From: RBG-16-57-11 sp964503145
GTDB taxonomy: Bacteria; Chloroflexota; Anaerolineae; Anaerolineales; UBA4823
DNA length: 64,000 bases
Direction: 5' to 3'
Assembly (NCBI GenBank): GCA_964503145.1
Contig: CAZCYV010000003.1
Location: 200,735 to 264,734 of the forward strand
The stretch's first letter is position 1, and each line of letters begins with the position of its first letter. The notes under the pieces are model-generated. The model was not told the DNA's origin, did not search any database, and was given only the letters and a program-made list of their open reading frames with translations. Made by a program: the position numbers and the translations under genes. Below, one piece after another: positions 53,475 through 63,104 of this stretch.

Positions 53475-54623
53475 GTGACACCTGCCAACACCACACCTCC
53501 CTCACCCATCACCACAGCGGATGAGCTAAACCGCCTGGCGGAAACGCTGCAAGGCGAAGCGATGATCGCCGTGGACACCGAGTCCAACAGCCTGTACGCC
53601 TATCGCGAGCGGGTTTGCCTGATCCAATTCTCGACGCCTCAGGAAGATTTCCTGGTCGATCCGCTGGCGTTGGATGACATTTCTGCCCTGGCGCCGGTCT
53701 TTGCCGATCCGCACATCGAGAAGGTGTTCCACGCCGCTGAATACGACCTGTTTTGCCTGAACCGTGACTTCGGCTTCACCTGCGCCAATGTTTTCGATAC
53801 CATGCTGGCGGCGCGCATTCTGGGGCGCAACGAAGTCGGCCTGGGGGCCATGCTGGAAGCTGAATTTGGCGTCTCGCTGGATAAGCGCCAGCAGCGAGCG
53901 AACTGGGGCGCGCGTCCGCTGCCGCCCGGCCTGCTCGAATATGCCAGCATGGACACGCATTATCTGATTCCGCTCAGGCAACTGATCAGAGCCGAACTGA
54001 TCGAACGCGGTTTGCTGCCGCTTGCCGAGGAGGATTTCAACCACGTTTGCAACCTGCCCTCGGTGGGCAACGGCCGCGCAGCCACAGATAACCGCGGAGC
54101 CGATTGCTGGCGGATCAGCGGCGCCCATGACCTCTACCCCCAGCAGGCCGCAGTTTTGCAGGAGTTGTGTCGTTATCGGGATCAAGTTGCACAGGCAATG
54201 GATCGCCCCTTGTTCAAGGTGATCAATGATCAGACCCTGCTGGCGATCGCTGCGGCGTTGCCGCGAAATCTGGAGGAGTTGCGCCGTCTGCCTGGGATGA
54301 GCCCGGTGCAGGTGCACCGGCATGGACAGCATCTGTTGCGCGCCGTCAATCGCGGCCTGAACAGCGCTCCGCTCTACCCGCCGCGCGCCCCCCGGCCAGA
54401 CGAACGCTACCTGGCGCGGCTCGAATCGCTGCGCAACTGGCGTAAAGCCGCAGCGCAAAAAATTGGGGTCGCCTCGGATGTCGTGTTGCCGCGCGATTTG
54501 ATGGTCGCCCTGGCAGAGAGCGGCCCACAAAATCCGCAAGAACTGGCGTATGTGCTGCGAGATTTCCCCTGGCGAATGGAACACTTTGGCGCTGAAATCC
54601 TGGATGCGCTTCTAGCCAGCTAA
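53475..54623 (+). CDS. rnd: Ribonuclease D, 382 residues
   Basis: 3'-5' exoribonuclease of the DEDD family. Acidic residues fall in MIAVDTESNSLYAYR (Exo I), VFHAAEYDLFCLNRDFG (Exo II) and EYASMDTHYLIPL (Exo III). An HRDC domain follows (VINDQTLLAIAAALPRNLEE, LPGMSPVQVHRHGQHLL), plus a second C-terminal HRDC-like segment, as in E. coli RNase D. It trims tRNA precursors; a tRNA gene lies about 1.5 kb downstream on the same strand. GTG start. Confidence 0.93.
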   Translation: MTPANTTPPSPITTADELNRLAETLQGEAMIAVDTESNSLYAYRERVCLIQFSTPQEDFLVDPLALDDISALAPVFADPHIEKVFHAAEYDLFCLNRDFGFTCANVFDTMLAARILGRNEVGLGAMLEAEFGVSLDKRQQRANWGARPLPPGLLEYASMDTHYLIPLRQLIRAELIERGLLPLAEEDFNHVCNLPSVGNGRAATDNRGADCWRISGAHDLYPQQAAVLQELCRYRDQVAQAMDRPLFKVINDQTLLAIAAALPRNLEELRRLPGMSPVQVHRHGQHLLRAVNRGLNSAPLYPPRAPRPDERYLARLESLRNWRKAAAQKIGVASDVVLPRDLMVALAESGPQNPQELAYVLRDFPWRMEHFGAEILDALLAS

Positions 54624-54652
54624 GCGCCCACCCCCTTTTCCGAGGTTTACGG

Positions 54653-56062
54653 ATGAAAATCACTTTTCACGGCGCGGCCCACACAGTGACCGGCTCTCAG
54701 CACCTGTTGCAAGTCAATGGGTACAGGATTTTGTTGGATTGCGGCCTGTACCAGGGCAAGCGCAAGGTGGCTATGGAAAGAAACCGGAATTTCCCTTTCG
54801 ACCCAGGCAAATTAGATGCGGTGATCCTTTCCCATGCCCACATCGACCACAGCGGCAACCTGCCGAACCTGGTCAAGTCCGGCTTCCAGGGCCCCATCTA
54901 CGCCACGCCGGCGACCTGCCATCTGGCAAACATCATGCTGCTGGACTCGGCCCACATCCAGGAATTGGATGCCAATAACATCAACTACAAGAATGCTAAA
55001 AAACACTTACCGCCGGTTGAGCCGTTGTACACCATCGAGGATGCGGGGCAGGTGGCGTTGCATCTCAAACCGCTTCCTTATCATCAACTCTTCGAAGTCG
55101 TTCCAGGGGTTCAAGCGACGCTCTTCGACGCCGGCCATATCCTGGGTTCGGCGGCCGTCGCGCTGGATATCGAAGAGCGCGGCCCGTTCCGGAAACGCAA
55201 GCTGCGGCTGTGGTTTTCGGGCGATATCGGGCGGCGCGGCCTGCCGCTGATCCGCGACCCCGAGCTGCCGGAGCGGGCTGATTTTTTGATCATGGAGTGC
55301 ACCTATGGCGACAAACCCCACAGCGACCCCGAGCAGGCCTACGAAGAGTTGCGCCAGGTGGTGCAGCGCACAATCCAGCGCGGCGGCAAAGTGATCATCC
55401 CGGCTTTCGCCGTAGGCCGCACCCAAGACCTGGTCTATAACTTGAACAAGATGATGCTGGGCAATACCATTCCCCGCGTCCCGGTCATCGTCGATAGCCC
55501 GTTAGCGGTCAACGCCTCCGAGATCTTCCGCGCACATCCGGAGTGCTTCGATGAAGAAACGGCCGAATTCATCCGCCAGGGGCGGCATCGCTCCGCGCTT
55601 GCCTTCGACCAGTTGGTCTATACCCGCTCCTCGGACGACTCCAAAGCGTTGAACGAGCGCAAGGATCCGATGATCATCATCTCCGCCTCGGGCATGGCGG
55701 AAAATGGGCGCATCCGCCACCATCTGAAATACAACATCGAGAACCCGCGTAACACCATCCTGATTGTTTCCTGGCAGGCGCCGGAGACGCTGGGACGACG
55801 GCTGGCGGATCGAGAAAAACAGGTCAAGATCTTTGGCGAGGAATATCAGGTGCGGGCAGAGGTGGCGACCATCGGCGGGCTTTCGGCGCATGGCGGGCAG
55901 AACTTCCTGCTGGAATACGCCCGCTCGGCCAAAGATACCCTGCAGCAAATCTTCCTGGTGCACGGCGAGGCGAAACCCGCGCAGGCGCTGACGCAAAAAC
56001 TGGCCGAGCAGGGCCAGCGCAATGTGGCCTATCCCGAACTGCACTCGGTGGTGGAAATTTAG
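54653..56062 (+). CDS. Metallo-beta-lactamase/beta-CASP RNA-processing-like hydrolase, 469 residues
   Basis: Zinc hydrolase with HAHIDHSGNLPNLVKSG (HxHxDH), DAGHILGSAAVALD and the beta-CASP motifs: Asp/Glu in LIMECTYGDKPHSD, VIIPAFAVGRTQDL, IISASGMAENGRIRHHLKYN and the final GLSAHGGQNFLLEYA, where His replaces motif C. The family includes CPSF-like RNA nucleases of archaea and bacteria (YsdA/TTHA0252 type). It lies directly downstream of RNase D by 30 bases and before a tRNA gene, which fits RNA processing. It is probably in one transcript with rnd. Confidence 0.92.
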   Translation: MKITFHGAAHTVTGSQHLLQVNGYRILLDCGLYQGKRKVAMERNRNFPFDPGKLDAVILSHAHIDHSGNLPNLVKSGFQGPIYATPATCHLANIMLLDSAHIQELDANNINYKNAKKHLPPVEPLYTIEDAGQVALHLKPLPYHQLFEVVPGVQATLFDAGHILGSAAVALDIEERGPFRKRKLRLWFSGDIGRRGLPLIRDPELPERADFLIMECTYGDKPHSDPEQAYEELRQVVQRTIQRGGKVIIPAFAVGRTQDLVYNLNKMMLGNTIPRVPVIVDSPLAVNASEIFRAHPECFDEETAEFIRQGRHRSALAFDQLVYTRSSDDSKALNERKDPMIIISASGMAENGRIRHHLKYNIENPRNTILIVSWQAPETLGRRLADREKQVKIFGEEYQVRAEVATIGGLSAHGGQNFLLEYARSAKDTLQQIFLVHGEAKPAQALTQKLAEQGQRNVAYPELHSVVEI

Positions 56063-56074
56063 GCCAACCTTTGC

Positions 56075-56080
56075 TATAAT
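56075..56080 (+). promoter_or_regulatory. -10 box of the tRNA-Ser gene
   Basis: TGCTATAAT (extended -10) with TATAAT at 56075-56080, about 33 bases before the mature 5' end of the tRNA. The -35 element is weak, which is common for extended -10 promoters. Confidence 0.55.
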
Positions 56081-56112
56081 ACGGGGCGCTGCACAGCGCA
56101 GTGTAATTCATT

Positions 56113-56200
56113 GGAGAGGTGCCAGAGCGGCCGAATGGGGCGGTCTCGAAAACCGTTGTGGATCTTGCATCCACCGTGGGTTCGAATCCCACCCTCTCCG
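56113..56200 (+). tRNA. tRNA-Ser, anticodon CGA
   Basis: The acceptor stem pairs GGAGAGG (56113-56119) with CCTCTCC (56193-56199), discriminator G 56200. The anticodon stem GCGGT/ACCGT closes the loop CTCGAAA, giving anticodon CGA (reads UCG). A long variable arm (TGGAT/ATCCA) and a GTTCGAATC T-loop confirm the serine class II tRNA. CCA is not encoded. Tertiary-structure bases G18-G19 and so on look normal. Confidence 0.93.
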
Positions 56201-56633
56201 CTGAGCGTAAAGTACGAGCGAAATCGGCAGATTTCGCCGCCTACCGGCTCTCGATCTGTTGGAAAACGGATGCCAAAGAACGGCGGCTACGCCTTGGTGT
56301 GGCCCCCACACCAGAGATCGCTCAGTGTCCGCTGGGCGATCTCAACTTTTAAGGTGCAATACCCTCATTGGTACTATATACTCCTCTGCTCTCGTCAAGG
56401 CATTGTGGGACATCTGCAGTACGATTTTGACACCGGTACTCAGTTGTCCCAAATCTTCCTATACATCGCAATTATCCAAAGATAATTCCAATTGCCCTAT
56501 CCACAACTGCCTGTCAGTATCCTGGCGCATCCCACTCAGGATAGAAGGGAATAGCTCGTAACCCGGCCGAGCTTTCACCAAGGCTCTTCAGAACCTGGCT
56601 TGGAAGGGCTATAACCCTGTCATTTGCCAACTA
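56201..56633. other. Gene-free stretch between tRNA-Ser and the IS element
   Basis: No coding frame of good quality. A perfect hairpin GCGAAATC (56218-56225) with GATTTCGC (56230-56237) lies just after the tRNA, but no T run follows, so it is not a convincing terminator. The rest contains nothing I recognise; a former gene or integration scar is possible. Confidence 0.4.
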
Positions 56634-57697
56634 TTGACATTTACCAAAGTCGGTTAAGTTTGAGACCTGCATGCTGAAAGCAGCCGAGCAGGATATCTGG
56701 CCGTTTACGTAATCGGGAGAAACCTTGATCCAAAGAGCTGCGAATTTCATCTTTCGAGTGCAAGATGGCATTTTTCATGCGGCGCTTGACATTCCCATGG
56801 CAATATTCTTCCGGATTGAGTTCTGGAGCATAAGCGGGTAGGTACTCCACATGGATATTCGGATGCTTCTCCAGAAACGCTTTCACGAGGTTGGCCTTAT
56901 GGATACGGGAACGATCCCAGATCAGGATGAATGGGCCTTTGATGTGGCGAACAAAGTGTTCCAATCCGACCACCAGTTTTTCGGCATTGATCGAGCCATC
57001 AAAATGTCGTTTGTAGATCTTGCCCGAAATCGTCAAGCCAGCCATCGTCGATGTTTCCCGGCGAAACTTGGTAATCCGCTTCAGTTGGGGTGTCTTCCCT
57101 TTCGGCGCCCAAGTGAAGCTGACCGGCTCTGCATTGGAGAAGCCAAATTCATCTCCAAATACGATCTCTGCGCCGAGCCGCCGCGCCTTTTTTTATCCTT
57201 GGCCAATCCCGGCTCAACCAGGCCCGGATCAGATCTTCATCCCGTTCAATCGCTCTGAGGTCTGGTTTTTGCACACTCCAACCCAGATCCTTCAACAATC
57301 GGCTGATGTAATTCTGATGATAGCGCACTCCGAATTCACGCTCAATCACCTTCTTCACCCGAGCCTGGGTCCACTGCTCGGTTGGAAAACCAGCCGCCAC
57401 TGCGCCTTCTTCCAACTTCTTGACCAGCGCCTGCTTAGCGGTCTTATCCAATCGCGGCGGTCTGCCGCTAGATTTCCGCAGCTGCAGCCCTTCTGGTCCT
57501 TCTTCAGCAAGTTTTCTCTTCCACTTGCTAACAGCTGCTTCGGTCACACCCAGATAGCGCGCAATTTCGACTTGCTTCATTTCTCCGGCTTTCAGCAGCC
57601 GTACCGCTTCTGCTCGCCTTTCAGCTTGTTGTTCTCGCGTTAGGTTTTTCGGTTGCCATGTCATACACCTATCTTAACACATTTATATGAATGTCAA
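56634..57697 (-). mobile_element. IS630-family insertion sequence, about 1064 bases
   Basis: The left tip TTGACATT (56634-56641) and the right tip AATGTCAA (57690-57697) are exact terminal inverted repeats. Each tip is flanked by TA (56632-56633 and 57698-57699), the TA target duplication expected of IS630/Tc1 elements. The sequence in between holds a single transposase with a frameshift. The element sits between the tRNA-Ser gene and the MalT-like gene. Only the outermost eight bases of the repeats match exactly, so ends may be longer but imperfect. Confidence 0.85.
56641..57664 (-). CDS. IS630-family transposase in two frames
   Basis: The N-terminal frame starts at ATG 57664 (MTWQPKNLTREQQAERR) with an HTH and the winged-helix-like segment (VEIARYLGVTEAAVSKWKRK), and runs to TGA at 57149. 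A run of seven A at about 57188-57194 (in the sense strand, after RIK) ends its match; with six A the frame would continue as KARRLGAEIVFGDEFGFSNA into the DDE domain. The catalytic residues are FGDEFGF, LIWDRSRIHK and PELNPEE (DDE). The C-terminal frame ends at 56641. Either a +1/-2 shift, RNA slippage, or an inactivating or sequencing error joins the two. Confidence 0.82.
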
Positions 57698-57808
57698 TAA
57701 TGCCGTTCTAATGCTGAAGAACGGTGAGAAAAACCGGTATAATAAAGTAATAGCTATTCTTCTGGATAGTTCAAATTTGTTGCTTTCTCTCGGAAGAAAA
57801 GGTAGGGC

Positions 57809-60673
57809 ATGGCCATTACTTCGCCCACCCTGACAGAGCCGCCGCTCCTGCGAACGAAATTCTCGATTCCCCCGATCCCGTCTGGGACCATTTCCCGGCC
57901 ACGCCTTACGAAACAGATCCATCGCGGCGTAGAAGGCCCTTTGACGCTGCTCGCTGCACCTGCCGGTTTTGGAAAGACACAACTCCTACTTGAATGGACC
58001 AGAGAAACCCGTCTTTCCGTCGCCTGGCTGACCCTGGACAGCGATGATAACGATCTCAGCCGCTTTTTTCGCTATCTGATCGGCGCCATGCAAAACCTTG
58101 AGGCCAGGTTGGGGGAAGAAGCGTTGGATTTTACCCAATCTTCCATAGAAGCAGGATTGGAAGCGGGACTGACCCTATTGATCAACGAGCTATCTTCCAT
58201 ACCGAAAGACTTCGCCCTGGTGCTTGACGACTTCAATGTCCTGGAAAATCCGGCGGTTCTCCAGGGGGTCAACTTTCTTCTCAAATATCTACCACCCAAC
58301 CTGCACCTGGTGATCGCCAGCCGCAGCGAGCCCGAGCTGGATCTAGCCTTTCTGCGCGCCAAGGGCCGGCTGGTCGAATTGGGCGCCGACGAGCTGCGCT
58401 TTACCGATGAGGAGGTCGTGCAGTATTTCCAACAGGCGGTCGGGCTGGAGCTCCCACCCGAGACGGTCCAGGCTCTGGAGGAACGCACGGACGGCTGGAT
58501 CACCGCGCTGCAAATGGCTGCGATCTCTCTGCGGCATCAGGCGGATCCAACCTTATACCTGGCCAACCTACAAGGCGACGCCCACTACCTGGTAGAGTTC
58601 CTAGCCGAAGAGGTATTGGACCGGCAGCCGGAAGAGATGCGCCAGTTCCTGCTGAGAAGCTCCATCTTAGGGAGCCTCAGCGGTCCTCTGTGCGAGGCGG
58701 TGGTCACCCCGGATGCCCAGCCGGGGTACGGAGCGGTCATGTTAAACCGCCTTGAGCATGCCCATCTGTTCACAACAGCGCTCGATGAGAAGCATGAGTG
58801 GTTCCGCTACCATCCCTTATTTGCCGACTTTTTACGCCAGGTAGAAGCGGAGGTCAACCCGACGGAGATTCCGGGACTGCATAAGCGGGCGGCTTTGTGG
58901 CTCGAAGGGAACGGCAACCTTCGTGAAGCATTTCGGCATGCGCTGGCTTCGGGTGATATGGAATGGGCGACGGATTTGATCGAGCGCAACGCTTTACCAA
59001 TGATCAATATGGGTGAAGTGACTGCGCTCGCTCGCTGGATAGGCAGGCTGCCGGATGATATCACCCGCCAGCGCCCGCCCCTCATTCTGGCTTATGCCTG
59101 GGCGCTGATCGTAACCCACCAACCGGACCTCGCACAAGATTGGCTGGATGAGTTACGGCGGTTGCTCGACCAGCATGAAAAACAAACGGCTGCAGCGCCA
59201 ATCCTGGATGATTTGGGATCCGTCGCAGGTTTTGAAAAAGTAAATTGGTCCATTATACGAGGTGGATTAGCGCTGTGTGAGTCCTACCTGGCTATGGCGC
59301 GTGGCGACATGGAGCAGGCCGCCGAGCTATCCCAGCAGGCGACCGGCTATCTCTATGATGAGAGAGCATATTACAGCTCCACATATTTCCGCAGCATTGT
59401 TGCCCTGAACGACAGCATCTCCTCCATCTTATCTGGCGACACCCAGAAAGCAATCGAGTCCACCCGCGCTGCGACCAGGATTGCCCGACAGGCGAACAAT
59501 CAATTCGTGATGATCATTGCTGGCTGCGCACTGGCAGATATGCAAGCGCTGCAAGGACAGCTTAGCAAGGCGTGGGAAACCCTCCAACGAGTGCAGTATT
59601 GGGCCCAGGGGCCGGAGGGGAAACCGCTTCCCCTGGCCGGATTGGTGGATATGGCGCTCGGAGAGATTTTGCTCGAACACGACTTACTGGAGGAAGCCAG
59701 GGATTACCTGGAGCGCGGCGTCCGGATCACCCGATCGATGTGGTATATCGGCAGCCTGCATGGCGTGATCGCTCTGGCCCGCCTGCGCCAGGCGATGGGG
59801 GATATCCCCGGCACGCTGGAAGTCATTGAGGAGGCCGAGCGCATGGCGCTCAGCACGGATGCCAGTGAGTGGGATGACGTCGTAGCAGCTGTAGTAGCAG
59901 TCCGGTTGGCCCTGCAGCGAGACGACCTGGCATCCGCCGAACTATGGTGGAAAAAAGGTGGGTTCCCCGATCTGAACACGCCGATCGCCTTAGAGAATTA
60001 TCCGTATCACGTCTTTGAATATTTGCTGCTCACCCAAGCCAAGTTCCTGCTGATCAAGGGTCAAGAAACAGGCAGAGCGGGCGATCTACAGCAAGCCGCA
60101 GAGCTGTTTGAGATGCTCTTGCTCGAAGCGGAGCGGCTTCAACGGGTGACCTCGCAGATTCAGATTCTGGTTCAGCAGGCAATGCTGCAGTCTGCCCTGA
60201 GGGACGAAGGCGCGGCAAAGACCCTGCTGCGCGCTCTGGCGTTGGGTGAGCCGGAAGGCTACCGACGGGTCTACCTGGATGAGGGCCGGCGGTTGGCCGA
60301 TCTCCTGCGCCAGTGCCGGTCCGTGCAGCAAGAATCTGGCAGCCATCTACCCTCCCTGGCTTTTCTCGACAGCTTGCTGGAAGCCATCCAGCGCACGGAG
60401 ACCGGGCGAGAATTCGATCAACGGCCAGACAAAGGTAGAGCAAGCCCGACGACCGCTCACCTGGAAGATGGTCTTCCCATTTCCCTCTCAGCGCGCGAGA
60501 TGGAGGTGCTGGCTTTGATCGCCGAGGGGAAATCCAATCAGGAAATCTCGGCTGAGCTTTACCTGGCGCTCAACACCGTCAAGCGCCACGTATATAATAT
60601 CTTTGCAAAGCTCGAAGTCAAGAAACGCACTCAGGCGGTTTCGAAAGCCCGCCAGTTGGGTTTGATCCCCTAA
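57809..60673 (+). CDS. MalT-like LuxR-family transcriptional regulator, 954 residues
   Basis: N-terminal NTPase (STAND/MalT type) with LLAAPAGFGKTQLLLEWTRE as Walker A and the ALVLDDFNVLENPAVLQGVN Walker B. Arg-sensor-like LVIASRSEPELDLAF and LRFTDEEVVQYFQQAVGLEL are typical of the family. The middle 450 residues are TPR-like helices for ligand binding. The C-terminal LuxR HTH is LSAREMEVLALIAEGKSNQE and ISAELYLALNTVKRHVYNIF. Likely senses a small molecule and activates adjacent stress genes. A TATAAT at 57738-57743 lies 66 bases before the ATG. Confidence 0.93.
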   Translation: MAITSPTLTEPPLLRTKFSIPPIPSGTISRPRLTKQIHRGVEGPLTLLAAPAGFGKTQLLLEWTRETRLSVAWLTLDSDDNDLSRFFRYLIGAMQNLEARLGEEALDFTQSSIEAGLEAGLTLLINELSSIPKDFALVLDDFNVLENPAVLQGVNFLLKYLPPNLHLVIASRSEPELDLAFLRAKGRLVELGADELRFTDEEVVQYFQQAVGLELPPETVQALEERTDGWITALQMAAISLRHQADPTLYLANLQGDAHYLVEFLAEEVLDRQPEEMRQFLLRSSILGSLSGPLCEAVVTPDAQPGYGAVMLNRLEHAHLFTTALDEKHEWFRYHPLFADFLRQVEAEVNPTEIPGLHKRAALWLEGNGNLREAFRHALASGDMEWATDLIERNALPMINMGEVTALARWIGRLPDDITRQRPPLILAYAWALIVTHQPDLAQDWLDELRRLLDQHEKQTAAAPILDDLGSVAGFEKVNWSIIRGGLALCESYLAMARGDMEQAAELSQQATGYLYDERAYYSSTYFRSIVALNDSISSILSGDTQKAIESTRAATRIARQANNQFVMIIAGCALADMQALQGQLSKAWETLQRVQYWAQGPEGKPLPLAGLVDMALGEILLEHDLLEEARDYLERGVRITRSMWYIGSLHGVIALARLRQAMGDIPGTLEVIEEAERMALSTDASEWDDVVAAVVAVRLALQRDDLASAELWWKKGGFPDLNTPIALENYPYHVFEYLLLTQAKFLLIKGQETGRAGDLQQAAELFEMLLLEAERLQRVTSQIQILVQQAMLQSALRDEGAAKTLLRALALGEPEGYRRVYLDEGRRLADLLRQCRSVQQESGSHLPSLAFLDSLLEAIQRTETGREFDQRPDKGRASPTTAHLEDGLPISLSAREMEVLALIAEGKSNQEISAELYLALNTVKRHVYNIFAKLEVKKRTQAVSKARQLGLIP

Positions 60674-60691
60674 ATCCCCCATTTGAATTGA

Positions 60692-60720
60692 CACTTTTAT
60701 AGCACTTTGGTTTCATGACA
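60692..60720 (+). repeat. 29-base shared element, copy 1 (upstream of the BON gene)
   Basis: CACTTTTATAGCACTTT at the start and TTCATGACA at the end, with GGT between. Copy 2 at 63094-63122 differs in two positions (AGA for GGT). The half-site CACTTT appears twice, about one DNA turn apart (10-11 bases). It ends 82 bases before the BON gene start. A good -35 TTGACA overlaps at 60688-60693, but no matching -10 box follows at 17 bases. Confidence 0.7.
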
Positions 60721-60726
60721 GTCTGT

Positions 60727-60769
60727 AACCTCGCGAGTATGCTGTGAATAGCTACGAGCGAGGTTTTTT
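60727..60769 (+). terminator. Terminator after the MalT-like gene
   Basis: AACCTCGC (60727-60734) pairs with GCGAGGTT (60758-60765), a 23-base loop with some inner pairing, followed by TTTT. It ends the regulator transcript, or acts in the leader of the BON gene if transcription starts at the shared element just upstream. Confidence 0.75.
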
Positions 60770-60802
60770 GTTTAATCTGCATACCATGGAGGTAGATAGA
60801 AA

Positions 60803-61906
60803 ATGATGAGTTCAAAACAGAATCCGAAGCAGCATAATCTAACAAATGACGGCATTCAGGCCAACATTTGGGATGCGCTGCGGGAAGATGAGACTATTCG
60901 GCCCCTGGATTTAGGCAGCCTGTCGATCAAAGTAGAGCTCGGTGAAGTCTACATGTATGGGTACCTCAAGCAGGAAAACCAGCCGCTGGTCGAGAGCACC
61001 ATCCAAACCGTCCTGGGCGTCGTGGAGGTTCACAACCACCTGCGAACAGATGACGGCATCCTGGCTGATATTTGGGATGTGTTGTGGCAAGAAGATTCCA
61101 TTCGCTCCCTGGATCTGGGCAGCCTGTCGATCGATGTAAAGGACGGAGAAGTCTACCTGTATGGGCACATAGCCCAGGAAAACAACCTGCCGCGAATCGA
61201 AAGCATTGCCCTTTCCATTGCGGGAGTCGTGTCAGTTCACAACTACCTGGTTACAGATCGCGACTTGACCATTCAGGTTACCGGGAACCTGGCTCGAGAC
61301 GAGCGCACTCGCCCCTTCATAATTCCCGTGAACGCCTTCCATGGGTGGATTCAACTTGGTGGAGAAGTGCCAAACCGCGAGCTGCAGCACGTGGCGGAGA
61401 AAGTAGCTGGTGAGGTGTCCGGCGTGCGTGGCGTGATTGCAATGCCAAGGATCACAGGCGAAAGCCCAACCCCACCAAAACGAACGATGCAGCCTCGCAT
61501 TGGTGCCGTTGTGTACGCTAGGGATCTAGAGGAAGGGGTTATCACTCAGGTGGTGATCCGACCCGAGGACCGGCTGATCACGCATGTCGTGGTCCGCTCC
61601 AACGAGATCAAAGATGGCAACCTTGTAACTCGTGAAATCGTTGTCCCGGTCCAGGATGTCGACCGGGCAGACAATGAAAGCATTTTCCTGCGGCGAAAAG
61701 GGCCTTCTCTTAGCGAATATCCGCTTTTCGACCCAGACGAATTCCCCTTGGCCCCATTCACCTGGCAAGCGCCTTACCCATACACCGCGGGCAAGGCCCT
61801 CTGGTCGCTCCGGGAAATCCTGGAAGTGGCGAGCCAGCCAGGATCTCAGACAGAAACAGAAGCCCAGGTGTCGGCTGAAAGGCCCTCGAAACAGGTTACG
61901 GCTTAG
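60803..61906 (+). CDS. BON-domain and PRC-barrel-like protein, 367 residues
   Basis: Two near-identical BON-like modules come first (residues about 15-75 and 80-145, with LDLGSLSIKVELGEVYMYGY and LDLGSLSIDVKDGEVYLYGH), then a third BON (LTIQVTGNLARDERTRPFII). A PRC-barrel-like region follows (IGAVVYARDLEEGVITQVVI, EIVVPVQDVDRADNESIFL). No signal peptide is seen, so the protein is probably cytoplasmic. BON domains are common in stress and envelope-related proteins. GGAGGT precedes the start ATG. It lies in the stress cluster with the HdeD and DUF1269-like genes. Confidence 0.82.
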   Translation: MMSSKQNPKQHNLTNDGIQANIWDALREDETIRPLDLGSLSIKVELGEVYMYGYLKQENQPLVESTIQTVLGVVEVHNHLRTDDGILADIWDVLWQEDSIRSLDLGSLSIDVKDGEVYLYGHIAQENNLPRIESIALSIAGVVSVHNYLVTDRDLTIQVTGNLARDERTRPFIIPVNAFHGWIQLGGEVPNRELQHVAEKVAGEVSGVRGVIAMPRITGESPTPPKRTMQPRIGAVVYARDLEEGVITQVVIRPEDRLITHVVVRSNEIKDGNLVTREIVVPVQDVDRADNESIFLRRKGPSLSEYPLFDPDEFPLAPFTWQAPYPYTAGKALWSLREILEVASQPGSQTETEAQVSAERPSKQVTA

Positions 61907-61955
61907 GCTGGTTTGTGATCGGATTAAGTATGAGGAACTCGGGTCTGGAGAGAGT

Positions 61956-63104
61956 ATGAAACAAATCCTAATTTTGACGGCCGATTATGGCTATGGACAT
62001 CGCAGCGCGGCGAAGGCGATTGCGGAAGCGCTGCAAGAAACGCATGGGGAGGATTGCAAGGTGGAAATCGTCAACCCACTGGATGATCCCCGCGCCCCGG
62101 CTTTCTTTCGAGAAAATCAACATGACTACGATAAGATGGTCCGAGAGATGCCAGAGCTATATAAGTTGGGATACCAGGTCAGCGAATCCCGGCTTGTTGG
62201 CGACCTGATTAAAAGCACCTATACCCTGTCGTTATTTAACGTCCTGCGCGCGATCATCCGTCAGAAACAACCCGATGTCATCGTCTGCACGTATCTGTTC
62301 TACCAGGGCATTTTATCCGCAGTGTTTGCAAGTGAAAAACAACACATCCCACTGTTGACCGTAGTCACCGACCTGGAAACCGTACAATCCTTGTGGTTTC
62401 ATCCGGTCGCCGATCTATGCCTGGTGCCCACCAAAACTGTCTATGACCTGGCAATCGCGGCCGGCCTGCCGCCCGAGAAGGTTAAAATCACAGGTATCCC
62501 GGTCCGTCCAGAACTTATGAAAGGGAACCAGGACCAGGCCTCCCTCCGGCAGAGCCTGGGATGGCGTCCGGATCTATTCACTATCCTTGCCGTTGGGAGC
62601 AAGCGTATCGAGCATCTATACGACGCGTTGAGGGTGCTGAATCATTCCGGATTGCCGTTACAGTTAGTGGTTGTCGCCGGCGGGGATGATGAGCTCTACC
62701 AGCGCTTTCAGGAGACGGAATGGCACGTAGAAACGCATTGCTACAATTTTGTGGCTGAGATGGGGACTTTTATGAGAGCTGCAGACTGTATCCTGAGCAA
62801 AGCCGGTGGCTTGATAGTCTCCGAGGCGCTGGCATGCGGTCTGCCAATGATCCTGGTCGACGTCATCCCTGGTCAGGAAACCGGTAATGCAAACCATGTG
62901 GTCTCCGGCAATGCCGGGGTACTGGCGCGCGACCCGATCGAAGTCCTCGAAACGATGTGTCACTGGTTAGAAGCGGATTGGCGCCTGTATCGCCAGCAGG
63001 CTCAAAATGCCCGTCGGATAGGGTATCCACGGGCTGCTTATGATGTGGCTGAGCTTGTTTGGGCGGCGGGCTCTCCTGACACAGGAGCAATAGCACTTTT
63101 ATAG
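61956..63104 (+). CDS. MGDG-synthase/MurG-like glycosyltransferase, 382 residues
   Basis: GT-B enzyme of the glycosyltransferase family 28 group. The opening MKQILILTADYGYGHRSAAK with its Gly-Tyr-Gly-His is the usual acceptor-side loop of MGDG synthases. The donor site in the C-terminal half shows FTILAVGSKRIEHL, SKAGGLIVSEALACGLPMIL and VIPGQETGNANHV. It would put a sugar on diacylglycerol or another lipid in the membrane. GGAG precedes the ATG at 61956. Its stop codon lies inside copy 2 of the shared element. Confidence 0.87.
   Translation: MKQILILTADYGYGHRSAAKAIAEALQETHGEDCKVEIVNPLDDPRAPAFFRENQHDYDKMVREMPELYKLGYQVSESRLVGDLIKSTYTLSLFNVLRAIIRQKQPDVIVCTYLFYQGILSAVFASEKQHIPLLTVVTDLETVQSLWFHPVADLCLVPTKTVYDLAIAAGLPPEKVKITGIPVRPELMKGNQDQASLRQSLGWRPDLFTILAVGSKRIEHLYDALRVLNHSGLPLQLVVVAGGDDELYQRFQETEWHVETHCYNFVAEMGTFMRAADCILSKAGGLIVSEALACGLPMILVDVIPGQETGNANHVVSGNAGVLARDPIEVLETMCHWLEADWRLYRQQAQNARRIGYPRAAYDVAELVWAAGSPDTGAIALL

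Noticed and set aside
53526..54584. A 352-codon frame antisense to RNase D
   Set aside because: RNase D has all its catalytic motifs; the antisense frame is Gln/Arg-rich shadow sequence.
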